Shown: positions 25,623 to 35,209 of the stretch, piece by piece
Numbering within the stretch: the stretch's first letter is position 1
How the letters are laid out: each line of letters begins with the position of its first letter
NCBI GenBank assembly: GCA_011390205.1
Contig: JAABSX010000028.1
Location: 1-48,891, forward strand
Direction: 5' to 3'
Source of the DNA: Microscillaceae bacterium
Lineage (GTDB): Bacteria > Bacteroidota > Bacteroidia > Cytophagales > Microscillaceae
Length of the DNA stretch: 48,891 nucleotides
Made by a program: the position numbers and the translations under genes
The notes under the pieces: model-generated
Told to the model about the DNA's origin: nothing
The model's database searches: none
What the model saw: the letters and a program-made list of their open reading frames with translations, nothing else

Positions 25623-27659
25623 ATGAAGCATACCATACAAACTATTCTGTCATTAGGCTTTTGGATACTGGTTCTGCCTTTATCACTTACGGCACAGGAG
25701 AGCGAGCGCCTCGGAGTAGATGATATGGCGCCTGTATCATCAGAAGATTTATTAAACCAAAACGTCAGTATTGCTTCTAAAAGCTTAGAAAGTATCTATG
25801 ACGCTCCTGGTGTAATTAGTGTCATCACCTCCAAAGAAATAGAACTTTTTGGAGCCAATAACCTGCTAGAAGTACTAGAAAGGGTGGCAAGCGTGTATTC
25901 GGTAGGTTCTTATTTTGCCCCTAACAATGTGCTGAGCATCAGAGGAGATTTATCCACTCCCTACAACAACCACGTGCTGATTTTGCTCAATGGCCGCCCT
26001 ACCCGTGAAAATCTTTTTGGAGGAATAGACTACCCCATTTACTTGGCTTTGCCCTTGAAAGCCATTGAGAATATAGAGGTCATCAGAGGACCAGGATCAG
26101 TGCTATACGGCACCAATGCCTACTCAGGAGTTATCAACATCATCACAAAAGATATTCTGCAAGATGAAACCCAAGTGGACTTTGATTACGGCTCTTTTGG
26201 TACCTATAGCTTTCAGGCACTCAATACCAAAATAAAAGACAGACTCAAAGTAACCTCTTCTATGCGTTATTTTGGGCAAGAAGGATGGCAACATGAAGCA
26301 ACAGGAGAAGATGGCAGCCCCCTCAACTATGATGCTTCCCAAACCAACCTCGGCGGAATGATTAACTTAAAGTATAACGAACTGAATATCAACTCATTCG
26401 TCAATTATAGCTCACAAGCAAGCACGGGAGTCTTACCCAACAACAGCATAGGTACAGGCATCAGAAACAGGTCTATTAACACCATCAGGGCTTTTTTTGA
26501 TGTAGGATACCGTTTTAAAGTGAGTGATAAATTCGATATCTCCACCAATGCCACTTACAATGCCATGCGCACACGCTTCTCTAACCCCTCAGGTGATTTT
26601 GTGGGCAAAAGCGAAGATTTACTCTTAGAAGCTACAGGGTTTTATGCCCTACTCCCCAATCTAGATGTGGTCATAGGCTCTTCAGGATATATCCAATCAG
26701 GCAAAGCAGAGATAGGAGATGATGTAAACAGAGGAGTAGGTGAATACAATAAACTTTGGTACAATGCATACACACAGATAGACTACAGGCTACCTTTCAA
26801 AAACAAATTTAAGATGAAACTGACCGCAGGGGCACAGTTTAACAAGCCTTCTAATATCAAAGGAGATTTTGTGCCGAGGCTGGGGCTTATCACAGACTTT
26901 AATAAAAATATAGGGCTAAAACTACTCTATGGGCAGGCGTTCCGTGCAGCTTTTGAAGCCGAAAACAACCTCCAAGATGAGTCAGTATTGGTGGGAAAAC
27001 CTTTTTTGCTACCCGAAAGAGTAACTACCTTTGATATACAGGGCTTTTATACCAAAGAAAAAATACAAATATTTGTTACTTATTTTAATAGCTTACAAAG
27101 AGATTTGATATTTCAGACCGCAGCCATCAACAACCAGCCAGCCACCTACGAAAACGCAAACACGCTTGAACTACAAGGCGTGGAGCTAGAATTTAAATTT
27201 GCCCCTGAACCTCATTTCTTTATCTCAGGCTCACTAACTAGCCAAAATAATGAGCTCACCAATACTAAAGACGATTCTAAAACACAAAACTATACACTTA
27301 TGCCCGAACTCATGGCAAAGTTAGGGGCTTTCTATCACTGGAAACAAGCAGGCATCTCTCTAGGTGTCTTTAATACTTTTATGGGCAAAGGAAGAAATTT
27401 GGAAGTGGCACAAAACCTTCAAAACCCTGCGCCAGGGGCTTTTAATTTCTTGACAGCAAAGCTCAACTTAGACCTGAACAAAATATTAAAAGTAAAAGTA
27501 CCCGATGATATTTCTATGACACAAGTGAGAATGAGTATCTATGCCACCAACCTCTTAGACAAGCCTATTTACTATCCAGAGTTTGTCAGGAGGGTCGTCA
27601 ATACACTCCCTGGGCGTGCAGGAAGATCCATTTATACATCACTGACCATAAGCTTTTAA
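25623..27659 (+). CDS. TonB-dependent outer-membrane receptor
   Basis: A 678-residue receptor. It has a signal peptide (MKHTIQTILSLGFWIL and on to LSLTAQ) and a plug domain with SVITSKEIELFGANNLLEVL and the classical IRGPGSVLYGTNAYSGVINI near residue 155. A long beta-barrel follows, ending in SIYTSLTISF with the terminal aromatic residue needed for assembly. There is no N-terminal carboxypeptidase-like domain and no SusD partner, so it looks more like a siderophore, cobalamin or metal receptor than a glycan SusC. The ATG at 25623 is used because it begins the signal peptide; the upstream frame lacks one. Confidence 0.9.
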   Translation: MKHTIQTILSLGFWILVLPLSLTAQESERLGVDDMAPVSSEDLLNQNVSIASKSLESIYDAPGVISVITSKEIELFGANNLLEVLERVASVYSVGSYFAPNNVLSIRGDLSTPYNNHVLILLNGRPTRENLFGGIDYPIYLALPLKAIENIEVIRGPGSVLYGTNAYSGVINIITKDILQDETQVDFDYGSFGTYSFQALNTKIKDRLKVTSSMRYFGQEGWQHEATGEDGSPLNYDASQTNLGGMINLKYNELNINSFVNYSSQASTGVLPNNSIGTGIRNRSINTIRAFFDVGYRFKVSDKFDISTNATYNAMRTRFSNPSGDFVGKSEDLLLEATGFYALLPNLDVVIGSSGYIQSGKAEIGDDVNRGVGEYNKLWYNAYTQIDYRLPFKNKFKMKLTAGAQFNKPSNIKGDFVPRLGLITDFNKNIGLKLLYGQAFRAAFEAENNLQDESVLVGKPFLLPERVTTFDIQGFYTKEKIQIFVTYFNSLQRDLIFQTAAINNQPATYENANTLELQGVELEFKFAPEPHFFISGSLTSQNNELTNTKDDSKTQNYTLMPELMAKLGAFYHWKQAGISLGVFNTFMGKGRNLEVAQNLQNPAPGAFNFLTAKLNLDLNKILKVKVPDDISMTQVRMSIYATNLLDKPIYYPEFVRRVVNTLPGRAGRSIYTSLTISF

Positions 27660-27868
27660 ACTAAAAACAACTAACACTAAAGTAAATAGACGATGCAAAA
27701 TTGATAATTAATCGTCATTTAATATCTTGACCATCAATAAGTTACATCACAATCATAATGAAAACTAACTTTGAATAGTTACCCAAAAATATAGCAATAC
27801 CCATAAAAAAATTAAATTATAGAAAATCTATATGTTTGTGTTTATCCTATCAAAACTGATAGCCATCA

Positions 27869-30310
27869 ATGAAAATACCTAATACCTACATATTATTCCT
27901 CTTGCTGCTTATGTTTAGCCTGCAAGGCTTTGGACAAGATACCTCCAATGTGCAGGATACCTCCAAAAGTACAAGAGAACTCATCACTGAGGCTCGCATG
28001 TATCGTGTAAAAAATGATGTAGAAAACGCACTTAAAAGCTACATCAAAGCCGAAAGACAGTGGGGAAAAGAAAAAAGAAGTCTAAAGTCAGAAGAACTTT
28101 ACCTAGAAATTGCCCTCTTCTTTGATAGCCTCAGCGTAAATGACAAGGCAAGAGAATACTTCTTTGATGCCTATGCCCAAACAAAGGTAGAAGAAAAAAA
28201 ATCTGAAATCTTGGTGTATATCGCAGAGTCCTTCTTCAAAAGTGGAGATGCATACCTCAAAGAAGCTATCCAATATTATTTGCAAGCACTCCCCATCATA
28301 CAAAAAGAAAATAACAACCAAAAAGAAGTCAAAATACTCGGCGAAATAGCCAATGCCTACACTCACCCAGAAATTGGAAAACTTGATACGGCTTTTGACT
28401 ACAGAAAAAAAATACTAGAAATAGAAAACCGTCAGAAATCTCCACAAAGACTTGCCTCCGCTTGGAATAACCTCGCTTATACCAACAGACTCATCGCCAG
28501 TAGAGAAATCAAACGAAACAACCGAAACGTAGCCGCTGATACACTCAAAAGTGCACTCAAATACATAGAAAAAGCTACAATACTAGCGAAACAAGACAAA
28601 AATATAGAGGAAAATAGACTCATCACACTCCTCAACCTAGGCGTAATAGAGCAAAGCTTAGGAAACCAAGAACAAGCCCTCAAGCACCTGCAAGAAGTGC
28701 TTAACCAAAGAAAAAAACAACAGAATACACTTGAAATTGCCCGAACGCAAAACCTCATCGCAAAGCTTCACTATTACCGAAATGACTACTCCGAAGCACG
28801 AATCATAGCAAACCAAGCACTCAAAAATGCAAAAATTATCAATGCAAAACCCGAAATGCAGACCAGCTACGAAATCTTGGCAGATGTGCACGAAAAAATT
28901 GCTGACTTCAGAAAACTCTCTAGATACAAAGATTCTATCTACCTTATCCAAAGTGAACTCACCGTAGATGCTATCAAACAACAACAAAAACAAACTAAAT
29001 ACAAAGACATTGCAAGTGATGAACTAGAACAAGCTCTCACACAAGAAGCAAAGGAAGAACAAGCAAAAAGACTCAAAGCAGATGCTGAAGCCCAAAGAGC
29101 CTTGGCTCAAAAGGCTGAGTCTGATAGACAAAAAGCACAAGCAGAAGCCGCAACTGCCAGAGCCGATGCCGCCAATGCCATCATACTACAGCAAAAAGCA
29201 ATGGCAGAAAAAGCAAAAGCAGAAGCAGAAGCTGAAAAACAAAAAGCTGAAAAAGCAAAAGCAGAAGCTGAAACAGAAAAACAAAAAGCTGAAAAACAAA
29301 AAGCTGAAGCTGATAGGAAAGCTGCACAAGCCGAAAAAGCAAAAGCAGAAGCCGATAAAAGAAATGCAGAAGCAAAAGCAGAAGCCGCCGAAAAAGATGC
29401 TCAAAATGCTACACGAATCTTTGCTTTCCTTGCTGTGCTTGGATTCTTCGTACTTGTTATCATATTTATTCTGATTTTTTATTATAAAAATAGACACAAA
29501 AACAAACTCCTCACCGCACAAAATGATAAAATACAACAACAAAACACAAACCTAGAAGCACAAAAGAAAGAAATAGAAAAACAACGTGATAGCCTCATGG
29601 AAATGAACGAAGAAATCAAACAACAAAATGAGGAAATAGAAGCACAAAGAGATATTATAGAACTAGAAAAAGAAGAATCAGAAAAACTACTGCTCAATAT
29701 CCTACCCCAAACCGTAGCCTACGAACTCAAAGAAAAAGGAACTGCCACCCCAAAATCTTACGAAATGGTCTCCGTACTCTTTACCGATTTTAAAGGATTT
29801 ACCGTGGCTACCGAACACATGAACCCCACAGAAGTAATCAGAGAATTAGACAAATGCTTCGGCGCTTTTGACCAAATCTGTGAAAAATATGGGCTCGAAA
29901 AAATAAAAACCATCGGAGATGCTTATATGTGTGCAGGCGGAATCCCCATTGAAAACAACACCAACCACATAGATGCTGTCAGGGCTGGGCTAGAGATTCA
30001 GGCATTTATGCAGAACCTCAGAAAAGAACGTGAAGCCAGAGGCGAACCTTATTGGGAGCTACGCCTTGGCATCAACACAGGCCCACTCGTAGCAGGGGTG
30101 GTAGGCACAAAGAAATTTGCCTATGACATCTGGGGAGACACCGTCAATACTGCCGCCCGTATGGAAAGCTCAGGCGTGCCTAACATGGTCAATATCTCAG
30201 GAGCTACCTACAAACTGATTAAAGACCTATTCGTCTGCGAATACAGGGGCAAGCTGCCAGCCAAAAATAAAGGAGATGTAGATATGTACTTCGTAATTAG
30301 TGAAAAATAA
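27869..30310 (+). CDS. Membrane adenylate cyclase with TPR sensor
   Basis: An 813-residue class III cyclase. After a signal peptide (to about residue 22) come periplasmic TPR-like helices (about 40-390), then a long Ala-Lys-Glu coiled coil (390-510), a membrane helix near 516-540, a second coiled coil, and the cyclase domain from about 625. Metal-binding aspartates are in SVLFTDFKGFT and KTIGDAYM. The base-selecting Lys (KTIGD) and Asp (YDIWGD) fit ATP, and NTAARMES supplies the Asn and Arg. It would make cAMP in response to a periplasmic signal. The coiled coil is encoded by near-tandem GCAGAAAAAGCAAAA-type units. The gene stands alone. Confidence 0.9.
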   Translation: MKIPNTYILFLLLLMFSLQGFGQDTSNVQDTSKSTRELITEARMYRVKNDVENALKSYIKAERQWGKEKRSLKSEELYLEIALFFDSLSVNDKAREYFFDAYAQTKVEEKKSEILVYIAESFFKSGDAYLKEAIQYYLQALPIIQKENNNQKEVKILGEIANAYTHPEIGKLDTAFDYRKKILEIENRQKSPQRLASAWNNLAYTNRLIASREIKRNNRNVAADTLKSALKYIEKATILAKQDKNIEENRLITLLNLGVIEQSLGNQEQALKHLQEVLNQRKKQQNTLEIARTQNLIAKLHYYRNDYSEARIIANQALKNAKIINAKPEMQTSYEILADVHEKIADFRKLSRYKDSIYLIQSELTVDAIKQQQKQTKYKDIASDELEQALTQEAKEEQAKRLKADAEAQRALAQKAESDRQKAQAEAATARADAANAIILQQKAMAEKAKAEAEAEKQKAEKAKAEAETEKQKAEKQKAEADRKAAQAEKAKAEADKRNAEAKAEAAEKDAQNATRIFAFLAVLGFFVLVIIFILIFYYKNRHKNKLLTAQNDKIQQQNTNLEAQKKEIEKQRDSLMEMNEEIKQQNEEIEAQRDIIELEKEESEKLLLNILPQTVAYELKEKGTATPKSYEMVSVLFTDFKGFTVATEHMNPTEVIRELDKCFGAFDQICEKYGLEKIKTIGDAYMCAGGIPIENNTNHIDAVRAGLEIQAFMQNLRKEREARGEPYWELRLGINTGPLVAGVVGTKKFAYDIWGDTVNTAARMESSGVPNMVNISGATYKLIKDLFVCEYRGKLPAKNKGDVDMYFVISEK

Positions 30311-30416
30311 AGCCAAGCTCAAAATACCGTCAAGGGCTAACTTTTAAACACAATCTACACATTTCTCAATATTTTATCTTAAATTTGGTTGGTCTATTAT
30401 TCAAAAAAAATAAGAT

Positions 30417-31955
30417 ATGCTAGCTAAAACTTTCGGAAGCGCTGTCTATGGCATAGATGCCTCAGTAGTTACCATAGAAGCAAACGTCATGCAAGGCACT
30501 AAATTCTTTATGGTAGGTCTGCCAGACAATGCCGTCAAAGAAAGCCAACAACGTGTGGAATCAGCCATCAAACACCTCGGATACCGGTACCCACGCCAAA
30601 AAATAGTAGTCAATCTCGCTCCCGCTGATATCCGAAAAGAAGGAGCTGCCTATGACTTACCCATTGCCCTGGGCATCTTGTCGGCATCAGGGCAGCTTGA
30701 TAACCCCAGACTAGAAGAATACATCATCATGGGGGAGCTTTCTCTAGACGGCGTCTTACGCCCTATCAAAGGCGTATTGCCCATCGCCATAGAAGCCCGC
30801 AAAAGAGGCTTCAAAGGATTTATCTTGCCTGAAGAAAACGCCTCCGAAGCTGCCATTGTGAATAACTTAGACGTTATCGGCGTGAAAACCTTTGAAGATG
30901 CCATCTTATTCATCTCAGGTGATTTAGACATCAAACCCCTAGAAAGCAATACTAGGGAACTTTTTTTTGAAAACCTAGATAGCTACCCCTCTGACTTTGC
31001 AGATGTGCAAGGCCAAGAAAATATCAAGAGGGCCTTAGAAATCGCTGCCGCAGGGGGGCACAATGTGATTATGATAGGCCCACCAGGAGCAGGCAAGACC
31101 ATGCTCGCCAAAAGACTGCCTTCTATCTTGCCTCCTCTTACTCTCCAAGAAGCCCTCGAGACCACCAAGATTCACTCTGTAGCTGGCAAGTTAGGCTCAA
31201 ATACTTCTCTGGTCAATCTCAGGCCTTTCCGTGCACCCCACCACACCATCAGTGATGTAGCACTCGTGGGCGGGGGCGGAATTCCTCAGCCTGGCGAGAT
31301 TTCTCTGGCACACAATGGTGTATTATTTTTGGATGAGCTGCCCGAATTTAAGCGTACGGTGCTAGAAGTGATGCGTCAGCCCTTAGAAGACCGCCGTGTA
31401 ACCATCGCTCGTGCCAAGATTTCTCTTGATTTTCCTGCCAACTTTATGCTCATCACCAGCATGAACCCCTGCCCCTGCGGCTACTATAACCATCCCGAAA
31501 AAGAGTGTGTCTGCGGAGCGGGCATCGTACAGCGATACCTCAACAGAATCAGCGGCCCACTGCTAGATAGGATAGACCTGCACGTGGAGGTTACACCCGT
31601 ATCTTTTGATGAGATGACCGCCCTACGCAAAAACGAAAGCAGCCAAGAAATCAGAGAAAGAGTCATCAAAGCCCGCGAGATACAGACAGAGAGATTCAAA
31701 GAATACAGCGATATTTATTCCAATGCCATGATGCCGCCCCAGATGGTCAAGAAAATCTGTGAAATCAACACTGCAGGCAAAAACATGCTCAAAAGAGCCA
31801 TGGAGCGGTTAGGACTCTCTGCACGTGCCTATGACCGCATCCTGAAAGTGGCTCGCACCATCGCCGATTTGGCAGGAGCGAAAGATATTCTGCCCGAACA
31901 CCTCGCAGAGGCCATCCAATACAGAAGCTTAGACAGAGATAGCTGGGCAAGCTAG
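30417..31955 (+). CDS. YifB/ComM-family Mg-chelatase-like AAA+ ATPase
   Basis: A 512-residue protein. An N-terminal ChlI-like domain (MVGLPDNAVKESQQRV, PADIRKEGAAYDLPIAL) is followed by the AAA+ core. The Walker A motif GPPGAGKTMLAK is near residue 220 and the Walker B LFLDELPEF near 300. A small zinc-finger-like insertion (NPCPCGYYNHPEKECVCG) is present, and the C-terminal Mg_chelatase_C helices end with ILPEHLAEAIQYRSLDR. ComM is a hexameric branch-migration helicase in natural transformation; other YifB proteins are less well known. The length is normal. Confidence 0.92.
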   Translation: MLAKTFGSAVYGIDASVVTIEANVMQGTKFFMVGLPDNAVKESQQRVESAIKHLGYRYPRQKIVVNLAPADIRKEGAAYDLPIALGILSASGQLDNPRLEEYIIMGELSLDGVLRPIKGVLPIAIEARKRGFKGFILPEENASEAAIVNNLDVIGVKTFEDAILFISGDLDIKPLESNTRELFFENLDSYPSDFADVQGQENIKRALEIAAAGGHNVIMIGPPGAGKTMLAKRLPSILPPLTLQEALETTKIHSVAGKLGSNTSLVNLRPFRAPHHTISDVALVGGGGIPQPGEISLAHNGVLFLDELPEFKRTVLEVMRQPLEDRRVTIARAKISLDFPANFMLITSMNPCPCGYYNHPEKECVCGAGIVQRYLNRISGPLLDRIDLHVEVTPVSFDEMTALRKNESSQEIRERVIKAREIQTERFKEYSDIYSNAMMPPQMVKKICEINTAGKNMLKRAMERLGLSARAYDRILKVARTIADLAGAKDILPEHLAEAIQYRSLDRDSWAS

Positions 31956-32070
31956 GGAGTATTCAGGCAATGACTTGTCTTTGTATAGACTGAAGTGTGT
32001 AATGACTCAGTAAATGAGTTTTTAATAACAAGGCTTCGGAGTATATGAAAGGTGTGCAGCCACACATTAT

Positions 32071-32113
32071 TTTTCAAACTATGAAAAAAACCGACTTTTT
32101 CATAGTTTGAAAA
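32071..32113. repeat. 18-bp perfect inverted repeat
   Basis: The arms 32071-32088 and 32096-32113 are exact reverse complements around a 7-base loop (AACCGAC). They are AT-rich and lack a T-run on either side, so this is not a standard terminator. It lies between comM and polA. Shorter palindromes at 32135-32153 and 32151-32165 lie next to it. Confidence 0.8.
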
Positions 32114-32238
32114 GACTTCTACAAGTAGTTCGTATTTACTTTGTATAAGTAAAGCACGGTGCTTTGCTATTAGCACATTACCAAATTGGTACATTCACTT
32201 AAATAAAATCACTTTACGCTCAGAAAACACAATAAACC

Positions 32239-35103
32239 ATGAATAAATTATTTCTTTTTGACGCAATGGCTTTGATTTACAGAGCACATTTTGCCTTTAG
32301 TAAAAACCCCCGCATTAACTCCAAAGGCTTTAATACAGGCTCAGTGCTGGGCTTTACCAATACCCTGCTCAAAGTACTTCAAGAAGAAAAACCCACACAT
32401 ATAGGTGTGGCTTTTGATACGGCAGCCCCTACTTTTAGACACGTAGAATACAAAGAATACAAAGCCAATCGCCAAGAACAACCTGAGGAAATCACTTCTG
32501 CCATTCCGTATATCTACAAAATGGTAGAGGCTTTTAACATTCCTTGTCTTGTAGCCCCTGGCTATGAAGCCGATGACATCATAGGCACACTCGCCAAAAA
32601 AGCAGAAGCAGCAGAAGATTTTGAGGTCTATATGCTTACACCTGATAAAGATTATGCCCAGCTCGTGAGCGAAAAAGTATTTTTGTTTAAGCCTGATTTT
32701 ATGGGAGATGGTTATTCTGTCTGGGGGATTCCTGAAGTCTTGAAAAAATTTGAGATAGAAAGAACCGAGCAAGTCATTGATATTTTAGGGCTGCAAGGTG
32801 ACAGTGTGGACAATATCCCGGGCATCCCTGGTGTAGGTGCAAAAACCGCTGTGAAGCTTTTGGCAGAATTTGGAAGCATAGAAAATCTACTCGAAAATAC
32901 CGATAAGCTCAAAGGAAAACTCAAAGAAAGGGTAGAAGAAAACAAAGCACAAGCCTTGCTTTCTAAAAAATTAGCCCGCATCGATATCGATACCCCCATC
33001 GATTTTGACCCTGAAGCCCTCAAATACATCCCCTTTGATACTGCCAAAGTAGAGGCTATTTTTGATGAGTTGGAATTTAGAACCTTGAAAAAAAGGCTTT
33101 TTGGGGCTGCCAGTGCAGGCAATGCTGCTGCCGCACCTGCCCGAAAAGTAAAAAAAACAAACCCCAATCAAGTAGATTTATTTGCAAGTCCTACCCCTGT
33201 GGCCTCAGTAGAGGCTTTTTCTTCTGCTCCTGCCTTGCCCGAGCCTATGCTGGCAGCCCAGCCCAAAGGCACACTTGCCAACACGGTACATCATTATTAT
33301 AAAATAGACAGCCCAGCACTTCGCCAAAAACTTATCAAACACCTTGATTCCCAAAAAGAATTTTGCGTAGATACCGAAACCGATAATATTGATGCCCACC
33401 TTGCCCAACTGGTAGGTCTTGCCTTTTCTACCTGTGCCAATGAAGCTTATTATGTGCCTATCCCCGAAGACCCAAGCGAGGCAAAAGCCATCGCAGAGGA
33501 GTTCAAGCCTGTGCTAGAAAATGAAAATATCCTTAAAATAGGGCAAAACTTGAAGTATGATTTTACGGTACTCCAAAACTACGGCATCACCCTCAAAGGA
33601 AAATTCTTTGATACGATGCTCGCTCACTACCTCATAGAGCCTGATCAACGCCACGGAATGGACATCCTTGCCGAGAATTACCTCCATTATATTCCTCAAA
33701 AAATAGAAGAACTCATCGGTAAAAAAGGAGTAAAACAAGGCAACATGAGAGAGGTAGAAATAGAAGAAGTAGTGGAATATGCAGGTGAAGATGCGGATAT
33801 TACTTTGCAACTGAAGCACTATTTAGAGCCTATCTTGAAAAACATTCAATCAGATACAAAAGATGAATCTCCTCTAGAAAAAGTATTTTACGAACTAGAA
33901 ACGCCACTCATTTCTGTCTTGGCAGGGATGGAAAGCACAGGAATCGCCTTAGATACGCAGATTCTGAATGAAATCTCAGGAGAACTTGCCATAGATATAG
34001 AAGCCCTAGAAAAGAAAATCTATGAGCAAGCAGGCGAAGAGTTTAACATTGCCTCCCCCAAACAACTAGGGGAAATCTTGTTTGATAAATTAAAAATAGA
34101 AGACAAACCCAAAAAAACCAAAACGGGGCAGTATGCCACAGGAGAAGAAATCTTGGTAAGACTGGCAGACAAACACGAAATAGTAGCTCAAGTATTGGAT
34201 TTTCGTGAACTTGTCAAACTCAAAAATACCTATGTGGACCCCTTGCCCGAAATGTGTAGCCCCAAAGATGGCAGAATCCATACCAGCTACCACCAAGCCG
34301 TGGCCGCTACAGGCAGACTGAGTTCTGCCAATCCTAATTTGCAAAATATACCCATTCGTACCGAAAAAGGAAGACTTATCAGAAAAGCCTTCGTAGCCAA
34401 AGATGATGAACACGTCTTGCTTTCAGCAGATTACTCGCAGATAGAGCTACGCATCATGGCGGCTTTTAGCAAGGATGAAACGATGATAGAGGCTTTCAAA
34501 AATGGGCGAGACATTCACGCTACTACTGCCAGCAAAATTTACAAAGTGCCACTAGAAGAAGTAGATAGCACGATGCGTAGCAAAGCCAAAACTGCCAACT
34601 TCGGGATTATCTATGGCATTTCTGCCTTTGGGCTTTCGCAAAGGCTCAATATTCCTCGCTCGGAGGCAAGCGAAATCATTCAGGCTTATTTTGAAGAGTT
34701 TCCTGCAGTAAAACAATACATGGACAATGTCATCAAAGATGCACAAAAAAATGAATTTGTAGAGACGCTTTTAGGTCGCCGCCGTTACCTCCGAGGCATT
34801 AACTCTGGCAACCAAGTAGAGCGAGGAAACGCCGAACGCAATGCCATCAATGCACCCATCCAAGGCAGTGCTGCTGACATGATTAAATTGGCAATGATTA
34901 AGATTCATGAATACATCCAAAAAAATAAGCTCAAAAGCCGTATGATTTTGCAAGTACATGATGAATTGGTTTTTGAAGTGCCTAAAGAAGAACTCGCCAT
35001 CTTAAAACCTGCCGTAGAGGAGCTTATGAAAAATGCCATGCCCTTAGAAGTACCTATGGAAGTGGGGATGGGTACGGGCAAAAACTGGCTTGAGGCACAT
35101 TAA
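32239..35103 (+). CDS. polA: DNA polymerase I
   Basis: Replication and repair polymerase of 954 residues with all three domains. The 5'-3' exonuclease is at 1-290 (FLFDAMALIYRAHFAF, GVAFDTAAPTFRHVEYKEYK, GDSVDNIPGIPGVGAKTA). The 3'-5' exonuclease is around 375-540 with its aspartates (FCVDTETDNIDAHLAQLVG, LKYDF, EDADIT). The polymerase domain has motif A DYSQIELRIMAAF near 730, motif B RSKAKTANFGIIYG and motif C LQVHDELVF. An Ala/Pro-rich linker at about 290-330 joins the first two domains. It is convergent with a DEAD-box helicase gene. Confidence 0.97.
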   Translation: MNKLFLFDAMALIYRAHFAFSKNPRINSKGFNTGSVLGFTNTLLKVLQEEKPTHIGVAFDTAAPTFRHVEYKEYKANRQEQPEEITSAIPYIYKMVEAFNIPCLVAPGYEADDIIGTLAKKAEAAEDFEVYMLTPDKDYAQLVSEKVFLFKPDFMGDGYSVWGIPEVLKKFEIERTEQVIDILGLQGDSVDNIPGIPGVGAKTAVKLLAEFGSIENLLENTDKLKGKLKERVEENKAQALLSKKLARIDIDTPIDFDPEALKYIPFDTAKVEAIFDELEFRTLKKRLFGAASAGNAAAAPARKVKKTNPNQVDLFASPTPVASVEAFSSAPALPEPMLAAQPKGTLANTVHHYYKIDSPALRQKLIKHLDSQKEFCVDTETDNIDAHLAQLVGLAFSTCANEAYYVPIPEDPSEAKAIAEEFKPVLENENILKIGQNLKYDFTVLQNYGITLKGKFFDTMLAHYLIEPDQRHGMDILAENYLHYIPQKIEELIGKKGVKQGNMREVEIEEVVEYAGEDADITLQLKHYLEPILKNIQSDTKDESPLEKVFYELETPLISVLAGMESTGIALDTQILNEISGELAIDIEALEKKIYEQAGEEFNIASPKQLGEILFDKLKIEDKPKKTKTGQYATGEEILVRLADKHEIVAQVLDFRELVKLKNTYVDPLPEMCSPKDGRIHTSYHQAVAATGRLSSANPNLQNIPIRTEKGRLIRKAFVAKDDEHVLLSADYSQIELRIMAAFSKDETMIEAFKNGRDIHATTASKIYKVPLEEVDSTMRSKAKTANFGIIYGISAFGLSQRLNIPRSEASEIIQAYFEEFPAVKQYMDNVIKDAQKNEFVETLLGRRRYLRGINSGNQVERGNAERNAINAPIQGSAADMIKLAMIKIHEYIQKNKLKSRMILQVHDELVFEVPKEELAILKPAVEELMKNAMPLEVPMEVGMGTGKNWLEAH

Positions 35104-35108
35104 AACAT

Positions 35109-35144
35109 TATTCTGTGCTTCTTGAAAGCAAGAAGCACAGAATA
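35109..35144. terminator. Strong hairpin between convergent polA and helicase genes
   Basis: The arms 35109-35124 and 35129-35144 form a 16-bp perfect stem with a 4-base loop AAAG. No T-run follows on either strand. A second stem (35163-35171 with 35192-35200) lies just beyond. Position and stability suggest a terminator or RNA 3'-end protector for both genes. Confidence 0.6.
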
Positions 35145-35209
35145 GCCTTGGCACTTTTCGAAAAACAAAGGTGCTTTCCAAAAAATGAGAGCCTTTGTTT
35201 AGAGGCGTT

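Noticed and set aside
27689-27716. GACGAT...ATCGTC hairpin after the TonB receptor gene as a terminator
   Set aside because: Only 6 bp with a 16-base loop, too weak to call.
29082-29474. 130-codon Lys/Gln-rich frame inside the cyclase
   Set aside because: It is the shifted frame of the repetitive coiled-coil DNA, and the true frame has a full domain structure.
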